From the NCBI RefSeq assembly GCF_042663885.1, contig NZ_JBHSXV010000001.1: a stretch of DNA of 64,000 nucleotides. One strand, given 5' to 3'. Numbering within the stretch: position 1 is the stretch's first letter; every line of letters starts with the position of its first letter. Made by a program: the position numbers and the translations under genes. Below are positions 16,618 to 25,153 of this stretch, piece by piece. The DNA is from Aquipuribacter hungaricus. Its GTDB lineage: Bacteria; Actinomycetota; Actinomycetes; Actinomycetales; JBBAYJ01. The notes beneath the pieces were generated by a model, which saw only the letters and a list, made by a program, of their open reading frames with translations, searched no databases and was not told where the DNA came from.

Positions 16618-19095
16618 ATGGCCGGAACCGACAGACCCCTGTTCCCCGACTCCTCGCGCGGCCCCGGCGGGCGCCGCTCGGTCCCCCGGGCGGGTGCCGC
16701 CGGACCCTCGCGGCCCGCTGCCCCGGGTCCCCGTGGCAGCGGCCCCGGCGGTGCTCCCGGCAGCGGTCCCCGCGGCGCGACGGGCCGCCCCGCAGGCCGC
16801 CCCGCAGGTGCCGGTCCCGGTGCGCGCGGCAGGTCCGGCGGCGCGGGCGGTGCCGGCGGCCCCGGCGGCGCGGGTCGCGGCGGGGCTGCGGGCCGTCCCC
16901 GGAAGGGCTGGCTGCGCCGGACCCTGCAGGTCCTGGGCCTCGGTGCCCTGGCGGCGGTGCTGCTCGTCGTGGCGGGGGTCGCGGTCGCCTACGTGCGCAC
17001 CCCGATCCCCGACCCCAACGACGCGGTGTTCGCCGAGACGACGACGCTGTACTACGCCGACGGCGTCAGCGTGCTGGGGACCTTCGCCGCGCAGGACCGC
17101 ACCATCGTCGGCACCGAGGAGATCCCGGACACCGTCCGGCAGGCCGTCGTGGCCGCCGAGGACCGCACCTTCTACGAGAACCCCGGGATCAGCCCGACCG
17201 GCATCGCCCGGGCGGCGCTGGGGATCGTCACCGGCGAGCCCGCCGGCGGCGGCTCGACCATCACCCAGCAGTACGTGAAGAACTACTTCCTCACCTCCGA
17301 CCAGACCTACCAGCGCAAGTTCCGCGAGATCCTCATCTCGCTCAAGGTCGAGCGGCGCCTGGACAAGGACCAGATCCTCACCGACTACCTCAACACCGTG
17401 TACTTCGGCCGCGGTGCCTACGGGGTGCAGGCCGCGGCGCAGGCGTACTTCGACGTCGACGCCTCCGCGCTCACCATCGAGCAGGCGGCCCTGCTGGCGG
17501 GCGTGCTCCCCGCGCCCAACCGCTACGACCCGGCCGAGGACCCCGAGGCCACCCAGGAGCGCTTCGACTACGTGGCCGACGGCCTCGTGGCCACCGAGGT
17601 GCTCGACCAGGCCGCGGCCGACGCCCTCGTGCTGCCCGCCACGGTCGTCGAGGGCGACGAGCAGGTGTACGCCGGGCCCGGTGGCTACCTGCTGCAGGCC
17701 GCGCGCGAGGAGCTCGTCGACCTCGGCTACGACGACGAGCGCATCGACACCGGCGGCCTGCGGGTCGTCACGACCTTCGACCCGGCCGTCCAGGCGGCCG
17801 TGCTCGAGGGCGTCGCCGCGGAGATGCCCACGCCGGAGGACACCGACGGCGAGCCGCTGAGCCCCGGCCTGCGGGTCGCCGCTGTGACGATCGACCCCGC
17901 GACCGGCGGCATCAGGGGCATGTACGGCGGCGACGACCTGCTCCAGCGGCGCAACGCCGTCACCAAGGACACCGCGCAGGCCGGGTCCACGTTCAAGCCG
18001 TTCACGCTGGTAGCCGCCCTCGAGGCCGGGATCCCGCTCGACGAGACCTTCGACGGGAACTCGGGCCGGGAGATCGAGGGCTACGACCGGCCGGTCGACA
18101 ACTTCGGCGACACCGACTACGGCCGGGTCGACCTGGTGGAGGCGACGGCCAACTCCGTGAACACCGCCTACGTCGAGCTCAACAGCGAGGTCGGCCCCGA
18201 GGCCACCCGCGAGGTGGCCGTCCGCGCCGGCCTGCCGGACGACACCCTGGGCCTGGAGAGCTTCGTGTCCAACGTCCTGGGCGCGGCGTCCCCGCGTCCG
18301 GTCGACATGGCCCAGGTCATGGCCACGTTCGCCGCCCAGGGCGTGCGCCGGGAGTGGCACGTCATCGCCGAGGTGCGCGAGCCCAACGGCGCGGTCGACT
18401 TCCAGGCCGACACCGCCGGGCAGCAGGTCATCTCGCCCGACGTGATGTCCAACGCGACCTACGCCATGACCCAGGTCGTGGAGGAGGGCTCCGGCGAGTA
18501 CGCCCAGCGCCTCGACCGGCCCGTCGCCGGCAAGACCGGGACGAACTCGGGTGCCCAGGCCGCGTGGTTCGTCGGCTACACCCCCCAGCTGGCGGGGGTG
18601 GTCGCCATGTACCAGCTCGACGCCGAGGGCAACCCGGAGACCATCACCATCCCCGGCACCCGCACCGTGACCGGCGGCTCGTGGCCGGTGCGGATCTGGA
18701 CCGGCGTCATGGACCGGGCCCTCGAGGGCCAGGAGGTCCTGGAGTTCCCCGACCCGGTCGACATCGAGCCGGCCGACAGGTCGAGCGAGGAGACCGAGGC
18801 ACCGGCACCGGCCCCGGAGACGGAGCAGCAGCCGGAGCCCAGCGCGCCGCCCGTGGTCACCGCCACGGTCACCGCCGAGCCGGAGCCCAGCGTCGAGCCG
18901 AGCGAGGAGCCCGTCGAGGAGCCGTCGGAGGACCCGGAGCTGCCGGAGGAGCCGAGCGAGGAGCCGGTCGAGCCGAGCGTCGAGCCCGGCGACCAGGGCC
19001 GTGCGCCCGTGGCCCCGCCCGGGCAGGGACGCGCGCCGGTCCTGCCGCCCGGGCAGGCCCGCGAGCCCGGTCCGCCCGAGGGCCCGCTGCCATGA
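16618..19095 (+). CDS. ponA: bifunctional class A penicillin-binding protein (PonA type)
   Basis: 825 residues. A Gly/Pro/Arg-rich cytoplasmic tail (1-95) precedes one membrane helix (VLGLGALAAVLLVVAGVAVAY). The GT51 glycosyltransferase domain has the catalytic Glu at about 181 (AAEDRTFYEN), GGSTITQQYVKNYF and the FGRGAYGVQAAAQAYF motif. The transpeptidase has SxxK with Ser457-Lys460 (AGSTFKPF), SxN at 513-515 (SVN) and KTG at 639-641. The C-terminal 100 residues are a Pro/Glu/Ser tail (repeats of EEPSEEPVE type) then a Pro/Arg end. It polymerises and cross-links peptidoglycan. Equivalent to mycobacterial ponA1 (Rv0050) by gene order. A CATACT box 7 nt before the ATG may be a leaderless promoter. 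Confidence 0.95.
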   Translation: MAGTDRPLFPDSSRGPGGRRSVPRAGAAGPSRPAAPGPRGSGPGGAPGSGPRGATGRPAGRPAGAGPGARGRSGGAGGAGGPGGAGRGGAAGRPRKGWLRRTLQVLGLGALAAVLLVVAGVAVAYVRTPIPDPNDAVFAETTTLYYADGVSVLGTFAAQDRTIVGTEEIPDTVRQAVVAAEDRTFYENPGISPTGIARAALGIVTGEPAGGGSTITQQYVKNYFLTSDQTYQRKFREILISLKVERRLDKDQILTDYLNTVYFGRGAYGVQAAAQAYFDVDASALTIEQAALLAGVLPAPNRYDPAEDPEATQERFDYVADGLVATEVLDQAAADALVLPATVVEGDEQVYAGPGGYLLQAAREELVDLGYDDERIDTGGLRVVTTFDPAVQAAVLEGVAAEMPTPEDTDGEPLSPGLRVAAVTIDPATGGIRGMYGGDDLLQRRNAVTKDTAQAGSTFKPFTLVAALEAGIPLDETFDGNSGREIEGYDRPVDNFGDTDYGRVDLVEATANSVNTAYVELNSEVGPEATREVAVRAGLPDDTLGLESFVSNVLGAASPRPVDMAQVMATFAAQGVRREWHVIAEVREPNGAVDFQADTAGQQVISPDVMSNATYAMTQVVEEGSGEYAQRLDRPVAGKTGTNSGAQAAWFVGYTPQLAGVVAMYQLDAEGNPETITIPGTRTVTGGSWPVRIWTGVMDRALEGQEVLEFPDPVDIEPADRSSEETEAPAPAPETEQQPEPSAPPVVTATVTAEPEPSVEPSEEPVEEPSEDPELPEEPSEEPVEPSVEPGDQGRAPVAPPGQGRAPVLPPGQAREPGPPEGPLP

Positions 19096-19102
19096 TGGGG
19101 CG

Positions 19103-20518
19103 GTGAGCGCCGCCCCCACCCGCGAGGACGCGGTCGCCCGCTGGGCCAGCCCGCTGCTGGGCGGCCCGGCCGGGCGCCGCAGGGCCGAGCCCGGGCACCC
19201 GTGGTGGTCGCCCGCGCGGGTCCTCGTGCTGCTGGCAGGTCTCACCACCGCGCTCGCGGTCGTGCGTGCGCAGCACTGCCGGGCGGTCGGCTGGACCTCG
19301 CCCGGGCAGTTCGTCCACACCTGCTACTCCGACGTCGCCGTGCTCCACGGCACGCTCGGCGGCACCCCCCGGGCGCTGCTCGGCCTGGACCCGGCCACGC
19401 CCGACGGCCTCGGCCAGCCGGCGCTCACCACCTACCTGGGCGCGCTGCTGGCCGCGCTGGTCGCACCGGCGGAGGCCCTGGCCCGGCGCGTCGCCCCGGC
19501 GGCCGAGGGGGTCTCGGCGGGCACGCGCGTGTACTTCGACCTGTACGCGGTGCTCGCCTGCCTCGCGCTCGTCGCCGCCGTGCTCGCCGTGGTGCGGCTG
19601 TCGGGCCGGCGGCCGTGGGACGCGACCCTGCTCGCGCTCAGCCCGGTCGTGGTGCTGTCCGGGCTCGTCTCGTTCGACCTGCTCGGCGTCGCGCTCGGCG
19701 TGGTCGGGGTCGCCGCCTGGGCGCGCGGGCACCCGCTGCTGGCCGGGGTCGTGCTCGGCCTCGCCGTCTCGGCCCGCCTCCACGTCGTGCTCGTCCTGCT
19801 CGCCCTGGTGCTGCTCGCCGTCCGGGCGGGGGCGGTGCGCCACGTCGCCCTGGTCTGCTCCTCGGCGGCGTTCACCTGGGCCGCTGTCAACCTGCCGCTG
19901 GCGGTGCTGTCGCCCCAGGCGTGGACCGCGCCCGCCCGCGGCTGGTGGGGCGCCGAGCCGGGCTACGGCTCCCTCCTGCTGCTGCCGCGCCTCGCCGTGG
20001 ACGAGCAGGTCGCCGGGGTGCGCGCGCTCACCGCGACCCAGGCGTCGGTCGTCAGCGCGGTCCTCACCGGGGCGGTGCTGCTCGCCGTGGCCGTCTGGGT
20101 GCTGGCCTGCCCGCGGGCGCCCAGGCTGCCGCTCGTCGTCCTCGTCCTGCTCGTGGGCACCCTGCTCGTCGCCAAGACGGTGCCGGTGCAGGCGTCGCTG
20201 TGGCTGCTGCCGTGGGCGGCGCTGGCGGTGCCGGTGTGGCGGGACCACCTGTGGTGGTGGGCCGCGGAGGCGCTGTACGTGGTCGCCGTCTGGGAGTACC
20301 TGGTCGGCCTCAGCACCACCGACCGCGCGCTGCCGCCGGGCTTCTACGCGGTCCTGCTCGTCGCGCGGCTGGCCGCGCTGGCCTGGCTGGGCTGGCGGGC
20401 CTGGCGGACCGGGTGGCACCCGACGGAGGACCCGGTCCGGCGCGACGCCGACGGGGAGGACCCGGCGGCCGGGCCGCTCCGTGCACAGGACGACCGCTTC
20501 GTCGTGGAGCTGGCCTGA
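19103..20518 (+). CDS. polytopic membrane protein, GT87/DUF2029-like (Rv0051 type)
   Basis: 471 residues from GTG 19103, 7 nt after the ponA stop. About 10-12 membrane helices alternate with short loops; a first-loop segment RAQHCRAVGWTSPGQFVHTCYSDV and the helix pattern resemble polyprenyl-phosphate-dependent glycosyltransferases of the GT87 (DUF2029) family. A conserved acidic residue is present in the first large extracytoplasmic loop (CYSD). It occupies the place of Rv0051 between ponA1 and rpsF. It probably transfers mannose or another sugar to an envelope acceptor, but the substrate is unknown. Confidence 0.75.
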   Translation: MSAAPTREDAVARWASPLLGGPAGRRRAEPGHPWWSPARVLVLLAGLTTALAVVRAQHCRAVGWTSPGQFVHTCYSDVAVLHGTLGGTPRALLGLDPATPDGLGQPALTTYLGALLAALVAPAEALARRVAPAAEGVSAGTRVYFDLYAVLACLALVAAVLAVVRLSGRRPWDATLLALSPVVVLSGLVSFDLLGVALGVVGVAAWARGHPLLAGVVLGLAVSARLHVVLVLLALVLLAVRAGAVRHVALVCSSAAFTWAAVNLPLAVLSPQAWTAPARGWWGAEPGYGSLLLLPRLAVDEQVAGVRALTATQASVVSAVLTGAVLLAVAVWVLACPRAPRLPLVVLVLLVGTLLVAKTVPVQASLWLLPWAALAVPVWRDHLWWWAAEALYVVAVWEYLVGLSTTDRALPPGFYAVLLVARLAALAWLGWRAWRTGWHPTEDPVRRDADGEDPAAGPLRAQDDRFVVELA

Positions 20519-20585
20519 GCCGCGGTATCGTGGCCCGCTGTGCCTGCGCCCCCCGACGGGGTGCTCCGTGCACGTCACGCATGAC

Positions 20586-20627
20586 CCTCCTGCCACGGAC
20601 CTACCGTGGCCGACAGACCACAGGAGG
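20586..20627 (+). ncRNA. S6:S18-type autoregulatory leader of the rpsF operon
   Basis: CCTCCTG (20586-20592) pairs perfectly with CAGGAGG (20621-20627), which is the rpsF Shine-Dalgarno sequence. Directly inside, CCACGG (20593-20598) pairs with CCGTGG (20604-20609) around ACCTA. The 3' bulge CCGACAGACCA contains CCG and ACC, the elements of the known ribosomal S6:S18-binding leader motif that imitates the 16S rRNA site. Binding of the S6:S18 complex would hold the structure and block translation of rpsF, giving feedback control of the operon. Confidence 0.7.
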
Positions 20628-20639
20628 TGGGTTGTCCAT

Positions 20640-20930
20640 ATGCGTCAGTACGAGCTCATGATCATCCTCGACTCGGACCTGGAAGAGCGCACCGTCGCCC
20701 CGAGCCTGGACCGGTACCTCACGGTCATCAAGGAGAACGGCGGCAGCGTCGACACCATCGACATCTGGGGCCGCCGCCGCATGGCGTACCCGATCAACAA
20801 GAAGAACGAGGGCATCTACGCCGTCGTCACGATGTCGACCGAGCCCGCCCCCGTCCTCGAGCTGGACCGTCAGCTGAACCTCAACGAGTCGGTCGTGCGG
20901 ACCAAGCTCATCCGCCCCGACTCCCGCTGA
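20640..20930 (+). CDS. rpsF: 30S ribosomal protein S6
   Basis: 96 residues from ATG 20640 (MRQYELMIILDSDLEERTV), with a strong AGGAGG 12 nt upstream that is sequestered in the leader hairpin. The sequence has the S6 features DTIDIWGRRRMAYPINKKNEG and VVRTKLIRPD. First gene of the rpsF-ssb-rpsR-rplI operon. S6 forms a complex with S18, which is encoded two genes downstream, in the platform of the small subunit. Confidence 0.98.
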   Translation: MRQYELMIILDSDLEERTVAPSLDRYLTVIKENGGSVDTIDIWGRRRMAYPINKKNEGIYAVVTMSTEPAPVLELDRQLNLNESVVRTKLIRPDSR

Positions 20931-20940
20931 GGAGGCCGAC

Positions 20941-21537
20941 GTGGCCGGAGAGACCATCGTCACGCTGGTCGGCAACCTGACCGGTGACCCGGAGCTGCGG
21001 TTCACCCCGTCCGGCTCGGCGGTCGCCAACTTCACCATCGCCAGCACCCCCCGCACGTTCGACCGCCAGTCCAACGAGTTCAAGGACGGCGAGACGCTGT
21101 TCATGCGCTGCTCCATCTGGCGCGAGGCGGCCGAGAACGTCGCGGAGTCGCTCACCAAGGGCACCAGGGTCGTGGTCACCGGGCGCATGAAGTCGCGCTC
21201 GTACCAGACCAAGGAGGGCGAGAGCCGCACCGTCATCGAGCTGGAGGCCGACGAGATCGGCCCGTCGCTGCGGTACGCGACCGCCAAGGTCAACCGCACG
21301 CAGCGCGGCGGTGGCGGCGGCGGCGGGTTCGGCGGCGGCGGCCAGGGTCAGGGTGCGCCCCAGCAGGGCGGCCAGGACCGTGGCCAGGGTGGCGGCGGCC
21401 AGGGCGGCGGCGGTGGCGGCTGGTCCGCACCCGGCAGCAGCCAGGGCGGCCAGCAGGGCGGCGGCTACGCCGACCCGTGGGCGACCGGCCCGGCCTCCGG
21501 CGGCTACTCCGGCTCCGACGACGAGCCGCCCTTCTGA
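20941..21537 (+). CDS. ssb: single-stranded DNA-binding protein
   Basis: 198 residues from GTG 20941 (GAGGAGG upstream). The OB fold covers residues 1-110 (ETIVTLVGNLTGDPELRFTPSG, FMRCSIWREAAENVAESL). A Gly/Gln-rich intrinsically disordered linker (115-185) leads to the acidic C-terminal tip DDEPPF that recruits replication and repair proteins. Located between rpsF and rpsR as in most bacteria. Confidence 0.97.
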   Translation: MAGETIVTLVGNLTGDPELRFTPSGSAVANFTIASTPRTFDRQSNEFKDGETLFMRCSIWREAAENVAESLTKGTRVVVTGRMKSRSYQTKEGESRTVIELEADEIGPSLRYATAKVNRTQRGGGGGGGFGGGGQGQGAPQQGGQDRGQGGGGQGGGGGGWSAPGSSQGGQQGGGYADPWATGPASGGYSGSDDEPPF

Positions 21538-21550
21538 GGTCTCAGACCTC
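21536..21550 (+). promoter_or_regulatory. short palindrome after ssb
   Basis: GAGGTCT-C-AGACCTC begins within the ssb stop codon and forms a 5-bp stem with a 5-nt loop. It may act as an attenuator or processing site between ssb and rpsR, which are separated by about 110 nt. Confidence 0.3.
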
Positions 21551-21646
21551 CTGGGCCGGCGGTCCCCCGCCGAGCCCCCCGAGAACTGATCGTGAACCCG
21601 TCCGTGCGGCCGACAGGCTGCCGGGCACCAGACGTGAGGAGACACC

Positions 21647-21892
21647 GTGGCTGCCGCCAAGAAGCCGGTGCTGCGCAAGCCCAAGAAGAAGCTCAACCCC
21701 CTCAAGACCGCCGGGGTCGAGTACATCGACTACAAGGACACCGCGCTGCTGCGGAAGTTCATCTCCGACCGGGGCAAGATCCGCGCCCGCCGGGTCACCG
21801 GGGTGACCGTCCAGCAGCAGCGCCAGATCGCCCAGGCGATCAAGAACGCGCGCGAGATGGCCCTGCTGCCCTACTCCAGCGCCGGCCGCTGA
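21647..21892 (+). CDS. rpsR: 30S ribosomal protein S18
   Basis: 81 residues from GTG 21647. KLNPLKTAGVEYIDYKDTALLRKFISDRGKI and RRVTGVTVQQQRQIAQAIKNAREMALLPY span the S18 fold. The N-terminus has no CxxC zinc knuckle, so this is the zinc-independent form (equivalent to RpsR1 of Rv0055). Partner of S6 in the leader-binding complex. Confidence 0.97.
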   Translation: MAAAKKPVLRKPKKKLNPLKTAGVEYIDYKDTALLRKFISDRGKIRARRVTGVTVQQQRQIAQAIKNAREMALLPYSSAGR

Positions 21893-21906
21893 GGAAGAGG
21901 ACACCC

Positions 21907-22353
21907 ATGAAGCTCATCCTCACCCAGGAGGTCACGGGGCTCGGCGAGCCCGGTGACGTCATCGACGTCAAGGACGGCTACGGCCGCAACTTCCTGCTCC
22001 CCCGACGCCTGGCCACCCCGTGGACCAAGGGCGTTGAGGCGCAGGTGGCCTCGATCCGCACGGCCCGCAAGGCCCGCGAGATCGCCACGCTCGAGGAGGC
22101 GCAGCAGGTCCGCGCCCGCCTCCAGCAGAAGCCCGTCACCCTGTCGGCCCGGTCGGGCCAGAGCGGCCGCCTCTTCGGTGCCGTGACCCCCGGCGACATC
22201 GCCGAGGCGCTCGTCGCGGCCGGCGCCCCGCAGGTCGACCGCCGCAAGGTCGTCATCCCGCAGCCGATCAAGTCGCTGGGCCGGTACACCGTCACGGTGC
22301 GCCTCCACAGCGACGTGACCGCGTCGATCGACGTGGACGTCGTCTCCGACTGA
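21907..22353 (+). CDS. rplI: 50S ribosomal protein L9
   Basis: 148 residues from ATG 21907, with GAGGAAGAGGA upstream. N-terminal domain MKLILTQEVTGLGEPGDVIDV and NFLLPRRLATPWT, a connecting helix, and the C-terminal RNA-binding domain (GQSGRLFGAVTPGDIAEAL). Last gene of the ribosomal operon and followed by a strong terminator hairpin. Confidence 0.98.
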   Translation: MKLILTQEVTGLGEPGDVIDVKDGYGRNFLLPRRLATPWTKGVEAQVASIRTARKAREIATLEEAQQVRARLQQKPVTLSARSGQSGRLFGAVTPGDIAEALVAAGAPQVDRRKVVIPQPIKSLGRYTVTVRLHSDVTASIDVDVVSD

Positions 22354-22380
22354 CGCACCCGCACCACCTGCACGTCCGCC

Positions 22381-22411
22381 ACGGGCGGCCCCGCACGCCG
22401 GGGCCGCCCGT
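22381..22411 (+). terminator. terminator of the rpsF-rplI operon
   Basis: A perfect 13-bp stem (ACGGGCGGCCCCG with CGGGGCCGCCCGT) around a 5-nt loop, 27 nt after the rplI stop. There is no T run, as is usual for high-GC actinomycete terminators. Confidence 0.75.
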
Positions 22412-22465
22412 CGGCGTCCGTCGTCCCGGGCGGACGAATGGGTAGAAGACTGCTCTCGCATGTTG

Positions 22466-22471
22466 TATACC
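22466..22471 (+). promoter_or_regulatory. -10 box of leaderless XRE gene
   Basis: TATACC lies 6 nt before ATG 22478 in a locally AT-rich patch and there is no Shine-Dalgarno sequence. It overlaps an alternative upstream ATG at 22460, which argues that 22478 is the real start. Confidence 0.45.
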
Positions 22472-22477
22472 TGCTAC

Positions 22478-22780
22478 ATGCCGAGACGACGCCGCGACGA
22501 GGACGAGGACACGGTGCACAACCGCCTCGCCGTCCTGAGGGCCGACCGAGGCATGTCCAGGGCGGAGCTGGCCACCGCGCTCGGGGTGCACTACCAGACG
22601 GTCGGCTACCTGGAGCGCGGCGAGTACAGCCCGAGCCTCGCGCTCGCGCTGCGCGCCGCGCGCGTGTTCGACCTGCCGGTGGAGGCCGTCTTCGCCCTCG
22701 AGCCGTTCGTGTCCCTGTCCGCCCAGGTGTACGGCCCCGGCGCGGTGCCGGGGTCCCGGACGACGGAGGAGCAGAGATGA
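22478..22780 (+). CDS. XRE-family transcriptional regulator
   Basis: 100 residues from ATG 22478 (22460 is a possible longer start). After an acidic/basic lead (MPRRRRDEDEDT) comes a helix-turn-helix of the YozG/Rv type: NRLAVLRADRGMSRAELATALGV, HYQTVGYLERGEYSPSLALALRAARVFDLPVEAVF. Its stop overlaps the ATG of the next gene (ATGA). Small XRE proteins followed by a membrane protein of this kind are common pairs in actinomycetes and usually autoregulate. The target is unknown. Confidence 0.85.
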   Translation: MPRRRRDEDEDTVHNRLAVLRADRGMSRAELATALGVHYQTVGYLERGEYSPSLALALRAARVFDLPVEAVFALEPFVSLSAQVYGPGAVPGSRTTEEQR

Positions 22781-23310
22781 CCAGCACCGGACCGAGCGCA
22801 GGAGCTGCCACCCGCGACGGGCGCGCCGAGGAGAGGGCCGAGCGCCGGGCCCTGCGCCTGGACGACCCCCGGTTCGAGGGCCTGCGCACGCGGCGGGCCC
22901 GACGCCGGCTCGTGCTCGCCCTCGTCGGGCTGCTCGTCCTGGAGGCGCTGCTGTTCCTGTCCCTCGACGTCGTCGACAGCGGGCTCGGGGCGGTGGCGGT
23001 CGCCGTCGGCGTCGGGGTGCTGCTGGTGTCGTTCGTGCTGCTCCTCGGCATGCTCAAGGCGTCCACGCGGGGGGTGGAGGAGCTCCCGACGTCGGTCCTG
23101 GACGAGCGCGAGCAGCAGGTCCGCGGCGAGGTGTACGTCCGCTCCTACCGGGTCGGCTTCGTCGCCCTCACCCTGCTGCTCGGCGCGGCGTGGGTGTGGC
23201 AGCTCACCGGCTGGCCCGTCGGTCCCGGCGTGCTGACCGCCGCGCTCGTGGTGACGTTCCACGTCGCGCTGGTCCTGCCGACCCTCGTGGCCGCCTGGCT
23301 GTCGGACTGA
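22777..23310 (+). CDS. four-helix membrane protein paired with XRE regulator
   Basis: 177 residues, coupled to the XRE gene through an ATGA overlap. A charged N-terminal 45 residues (RAEERAERRALRLDDPRFEGL) precede two membrane helices, a polar loop (ASTRGVEELPTSVLDEREQQV) and two further helices. Resembles DUF2178-like membrane proteins that accompany small XRE regulators. No catalytic motif is visible. Its function is unknown; the regulator probably controls its level. Confidence 0.75.
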   Translation: MTSTGPSAGAATRDGRAEERAERRALRLDDPRFEGLRTRRARRRLVLALVGLLVLEALLFLSLDVVDSGLGAVAVAVGVGVLLVSFVLLLGMLKASTRGVEELPTSVLDEREQQVRGEVYVRSYRVGFVALTLLLGAAWVWQLTGWPVGPGVLTAALVVTFHVALVLPTLVAAWLSD

Positions 23311-23314
23311 CCGT

Positions 23315-24661
23315 TCAGCCGGCCCCGAGCACCAGCCAGCGCCCGGACCGCTCCCGCAGCCCCAGGGTCAGCCCGCGGGCCGCCATGTAGCCGCCGGCGA
23401 AGGCCAGCCAGAGCACGACCAGGCCGACCGTGCCGGTGAGCCCGGCCAGCGGCACGACCGCGAGCAGCGGCAGGTAGGCCAGCACCGCCCAGACCCCCGC
23501 GCGGGCGAGGTAGGGCCCGTCGCCCGCCCCGATGAGCACGCCGTCCAGCACGAACACGTAGCCGGACAGCGGCGCCGTCAGCCCGACGACGAGCAGGCCC
23601 GCGGTGATGCCGCCGCGGACCGTCGCGTCGTCGCTGAACAGCACCGGCAGCCACGGGGAGCCCGCCGCCAGGAGCACGCCGAGCACGGCGCCGCCACCCA
23701 CCCCCCAGCGGACCATCCGGCGCGTCGTCGCGCGGGCGCCCTCGGCGTCCCCCGCGCCGAGGCTGCGGCCGGTGAGGGCCTGGGCGGCGATGGCGAGCGC
23801 GTCCAGGACGAACGCCCCGAACGTCCACACCGTGAAGACGACCTGGTGGGCGGCCAGCGACTGCGTGCCGGTCCCGGCGGCGGCCCAGACCGTGGCCAGG
23901 AGCGCCAGTCGCAGGGTGACGGTGCGCAGCAGCAGCGGGACGCCGGCGCGGGCCGCCGTGCGCACGCCGGGGCCGTGGGGGAGCAGCCGGACGCCTTCCC
24001 GGCGCGCGCCGCGGACGACGAGCGCCAGCAGCCAGGCGGCCATCCCGGTCTGCGCCGCGACGGTGCCCCACGCCGACCCCACCACCCCGAGCGCCGGGAC
24101 GGGGCCCGCGCCGTGGACGAGGACGACGACGAGCGCCGCGTTGGTCGTGAAGCCGGCCAGCGCCACGACGAGCGGCGTGCGGGTGTCCTGCAGGCCCCGC
24201 AGCACCCCTGTGGCGGCCAGGACGACGAGCATGGCCGGGATGCCCAGCAGCGACACGGTGAGGTAGCTGCGGGCCGCGTCGGCAGCGCCCCCGCCGACGC
24301 CCGAGGCCCCGACGAGGGCGGGCACGGTGGGGAGGCCGGCGGCGACGAGGACGGCCCCCACGAGGGCGGCCAGCCACAGCCCGTCGACCCCGGCCGCCAG
24401 CGCGCCCGGGCGGTCGCCCGCGCCCAGCCGGCGCGACACCGACGCCGTGGTCCCGTAGGCGAGGACGACGAACAGCCCGACCAGGGTGGACAGGACCGCC
24501 GAGGCGAGGCCGAGACCGGCCAGCGCGTCCGTACCCAGCGCGCCGACGACCGCGGTGTCGGTGAGCAGGAAGAGCGGCTCGACGACGAGCGCCCCCAGGG
24601 CCGGGACGGCGAGGCCGAGGATCTCGCGGGCCTGGGCGTCGGGGGCGCGGCGCCGGGACAA
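23315..24661 (-). CDS. MATE family efflux transporter (DinF-like)
   Basis: About 448 residues and 12 membrane helices, with the MATE signatures EILGLAVPALGALVVEPLFLL, TAVVGALGTDALAGLGLAS and, in the second half, AAHQVVFTVWTFGAFVLDALAIAAQALTGRSLGAGD. It exports organic cations or drugs in exchange for Na+ or H+. The start is uncertain: a TTG at 24661 gives the usual length, while GTG 24745 or ATG 24799 would add 28 or 46 Arg/Pro-rich residues and overlap the DnaA-box region. Convergent with the upstream membrane protein gene, only 4 nt apart. Confidence 0.85.
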   Translation of the reverse strand: MSRRRAPDAQAREILGLAVPALGALVVEPLFLLTDTAVVGALGTDALAGLGLASAVLSTLVGLFVVLAYGTTASVSRRLGAGDRPGALAAGVDGLWLAALVGAVLVAAGLPTVPALVGASGVGGGAADAARSYLTVSLLGIPAMLVVLAATGVLRGLQDTRTPLVVALAGFTTNAALVVVLVHGAGPVPALGVVGSAWGTVAAQTGMAAWLLALVVRGARREGVRLLPHGPGVRTAARAGVPLLLRTVTLRLALLATVWAAAGTGTQSLAAHQVVFTVWTFGAFVLDALAIAAQALTGRSLGAGDAEGARATTRRMVRWGVGGGAVLGVLLAAGSPWLPVLFSDDATVRGGITAGLLVVGLTAPLSGYVFVLDGVLIGAGDGPYLARAGVWAVLAYLPLLAVVPLAGLTGTVGLVVLWLAFAGGYMAARGLTLGLRERSGRWLVLGAG

Positions 24662-24709
24662 CCTGCTGGTGGGAGGCCCCCCGGGGCCTCGGACGGGGGT
24701 CCCAGGGGC

Positions 24710-25024
24710 TGTGGACAACCTGTGGACGGGGCGTGGTCGGAGCACCCTCGGGCGTCTGCTACGGGTGCCCTGCGGCGTCGCCTCGTCGGGCACCGTCATC
24801 CCCCCCGCCACAGCCCGGACATCTGTCGTCCACTGTGCCACGAGTTTTCCTCCACACCCCTGCGGCGGACGTCGTCGCAGGTCAGAGGGGGTGCGGGGTG
24901 TCCGCGGCCTGGTATCCCGGGCGCGTCGTCCCCAGGCCTGTCCACAGCCGTGGACGAGCGGGCCTGCGGTTTTCCGGGAGGTCGTCCCCGCTGTCCCCAG
25001 GCCGTCCACAGGGCCTGTGGACAA
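24710..25024. promoter_or_regulatory. DnaA-box cluster upstream of dnaB
   Basis: The 490-bp gap before dnaB contains two exact actinomycete DnaA boxes (TGTGGACAA, complement TTGTCCACA) at 24710-24718 and 25016-25024. An 8/9 match lies at 24938-24946 (CTGTCCACA), and 7/9 matches lie at 24721-24729, 24827-24835, 24847-24855, 24949-24957 and 25002-25010. The last pair forms an inverted repeat, GTCCACAG-GGC-CTGTGGAC (25004-25022). No AT-rich unwinding element is seen, so a DnaA-controlled promoter or titration site for dnaB is likelier than an origin. Confidence 0.55.
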
Positions 25025-25153
25025 CCGCGGCCGGCGGGCTTGGCGTGTCGGCTGCCCGGGGCCTAGCGTCCGGCTCTGTCCGGGGTCCTCGCTACAACCT
25101 CGGTGACCCGTCCGGGGAGGTGTCCGGACGGACCGAGGAGGTGGGGAGAGCAC

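Noticed and set aside
22460..22477. Upstream ATG as the start of the XRE gene
   Set aside because: It overlaps the likely -10 box, adds only six non-conserved residues and has no Shine-Dalgarno sequence.
24661..25153. Possible chromosomal origin of replication
   Set aside because: DnaA boxes are present but there is no AT-rich unwinding region and dnaA/dnaN are not adjacent. Classic gene order places oriC to the left of the window.
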